From Anaerolineae bacterium (GTDB taxonomy: Bacteria; Chloroflexota; Anaerolineae; Aggregatilineales; Phototrophicaceae), in contig JALHQT010000001.1 in the NCBI GenBank assembly GCA_022841825.1, forward strand, positions 744,001 to 808,000: a stretch of DNA of 64,000 nt. The letters are read 5' to 3'. The translations under genes and the position numbers were made by a program. Numbering within the stretch: position 1 is the first letter of the stretch; each line of letters begins with the position of its first letter. Shown piece by piece: positions 63,945 to 64,000 of the stretch. A model generated the notes under the pieces. It was given only the letters and a program-made list of their open reading frames with translations. It did no database searches and had not been told where the DNA came from.

Positions 63945-64000
63945 ATCGGATCGCGGCAATTGTATTCCTGGTCGTCTTCGGGCTGCTCGTCGCTACTCCT
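63941..64000 (+). CDS. Start of a membrane or secreted protein (cut by window edge)
   Basis: ATG at 63941 overlaps the peptidase stop (ATGA). The 20 visible residues, MNRIAAIVFLVVFGLLVATP, form a signal peptide or membrane helix. Nothing more can be said. Confidence 0.6.
   Translation, partial: MNRIAAIVFLVVFGLLVATP

Overview
The window is a bacterial chromosome segment, high in G+C at both ends, carrying a lower-G+C integrated element of about 30.7 kb. The host genes fit a member of the Chloroflexota (Anaerolineae-like): a fused acyl-CoA-synthetase/GNAT protein, a CrtI-like desaturase beside a photolyase, TPT-rich linkers and GTAGAGACGGG-type intergenic palindromes. No rRNA or marker protein is present, so the phylum is an inference.

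Left host part (1-27967). A nadC-nadA-nadB operon for NAD synthesis runs off the left edge. It is followed by an SDR, a peroxiredoxin-like gene with an in-frame UGA at the redox position (candidate selenoprotein), a TspO-type membrane protein, an alpha/beta hydrolase, a photolyase and a CrtI-like oxidoreductase, all on the minus strand. Next come small secreted, SRPBCC and unknown proteins, the 900-aa CoA-ligase/acetyltransferase fusion, a DUF2807-type lipoprotein, a site-2 protease with CBS domains, acs, a PGRP amidase, zwf, pgl, pfkA, the transglutaminase / alpha-E / permuted ATP-grasp trio and a fatty acid desaturase. This is central metabolism: acetate activation, oxidative pentose phosphate pathway and glycolysis.

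Integrated element (28028-58765). It sits in a tRNA-Asp(GTC) gene and is bounded by a 13-bp direct repeat of the tRNA 3' end. The tRNA is rebuilt at the left end. The old tRNA terminator was displaced 30.7 kb and now follows the right-end repeat. From left to right the element carries: a large serine recombinase whose frame runs into the tRNA, and whose alternative C-terminal tail lies in frame at the opposite end of the element; a four-gene operon of HerA-like ATPase, NurA-like nuclease, DpnM/Dam-type methylase and PHP-SMC (TrlF-like) ATPase, which looks like a DNA-defence system; a small serine recombinase; a 1418-aa secreted multidomain M23 protein; an XRE regulator; a structured non-coding block; small accessory genes; a VirD4/TraG-like ATPase with a replication-relaxation protein; a PIN/Phd toxin-antitoxin pair; three paralogous small W-rich proteins; an orphan YefM/Phd antitoxin with TGTACA operators; a palindrome-rich non-coding region; and a Rep-RHH-AAA operon studded with CGTTCGG iterons. 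No complete type IV secretion apparatus is visible. It therefore reads as an integrative, plasmid-like mobilizable element.

Right host part (58766-64000). The displaced tRNA terminator is followed by an oligopeptide-type ABC transporter (binding protein and two permeases), an M24 Xaa-Pro-type peptidase translationally linked to it, and the start of a further membrane or secreted protein. Together these form a peptide uptake and cleavage operon.
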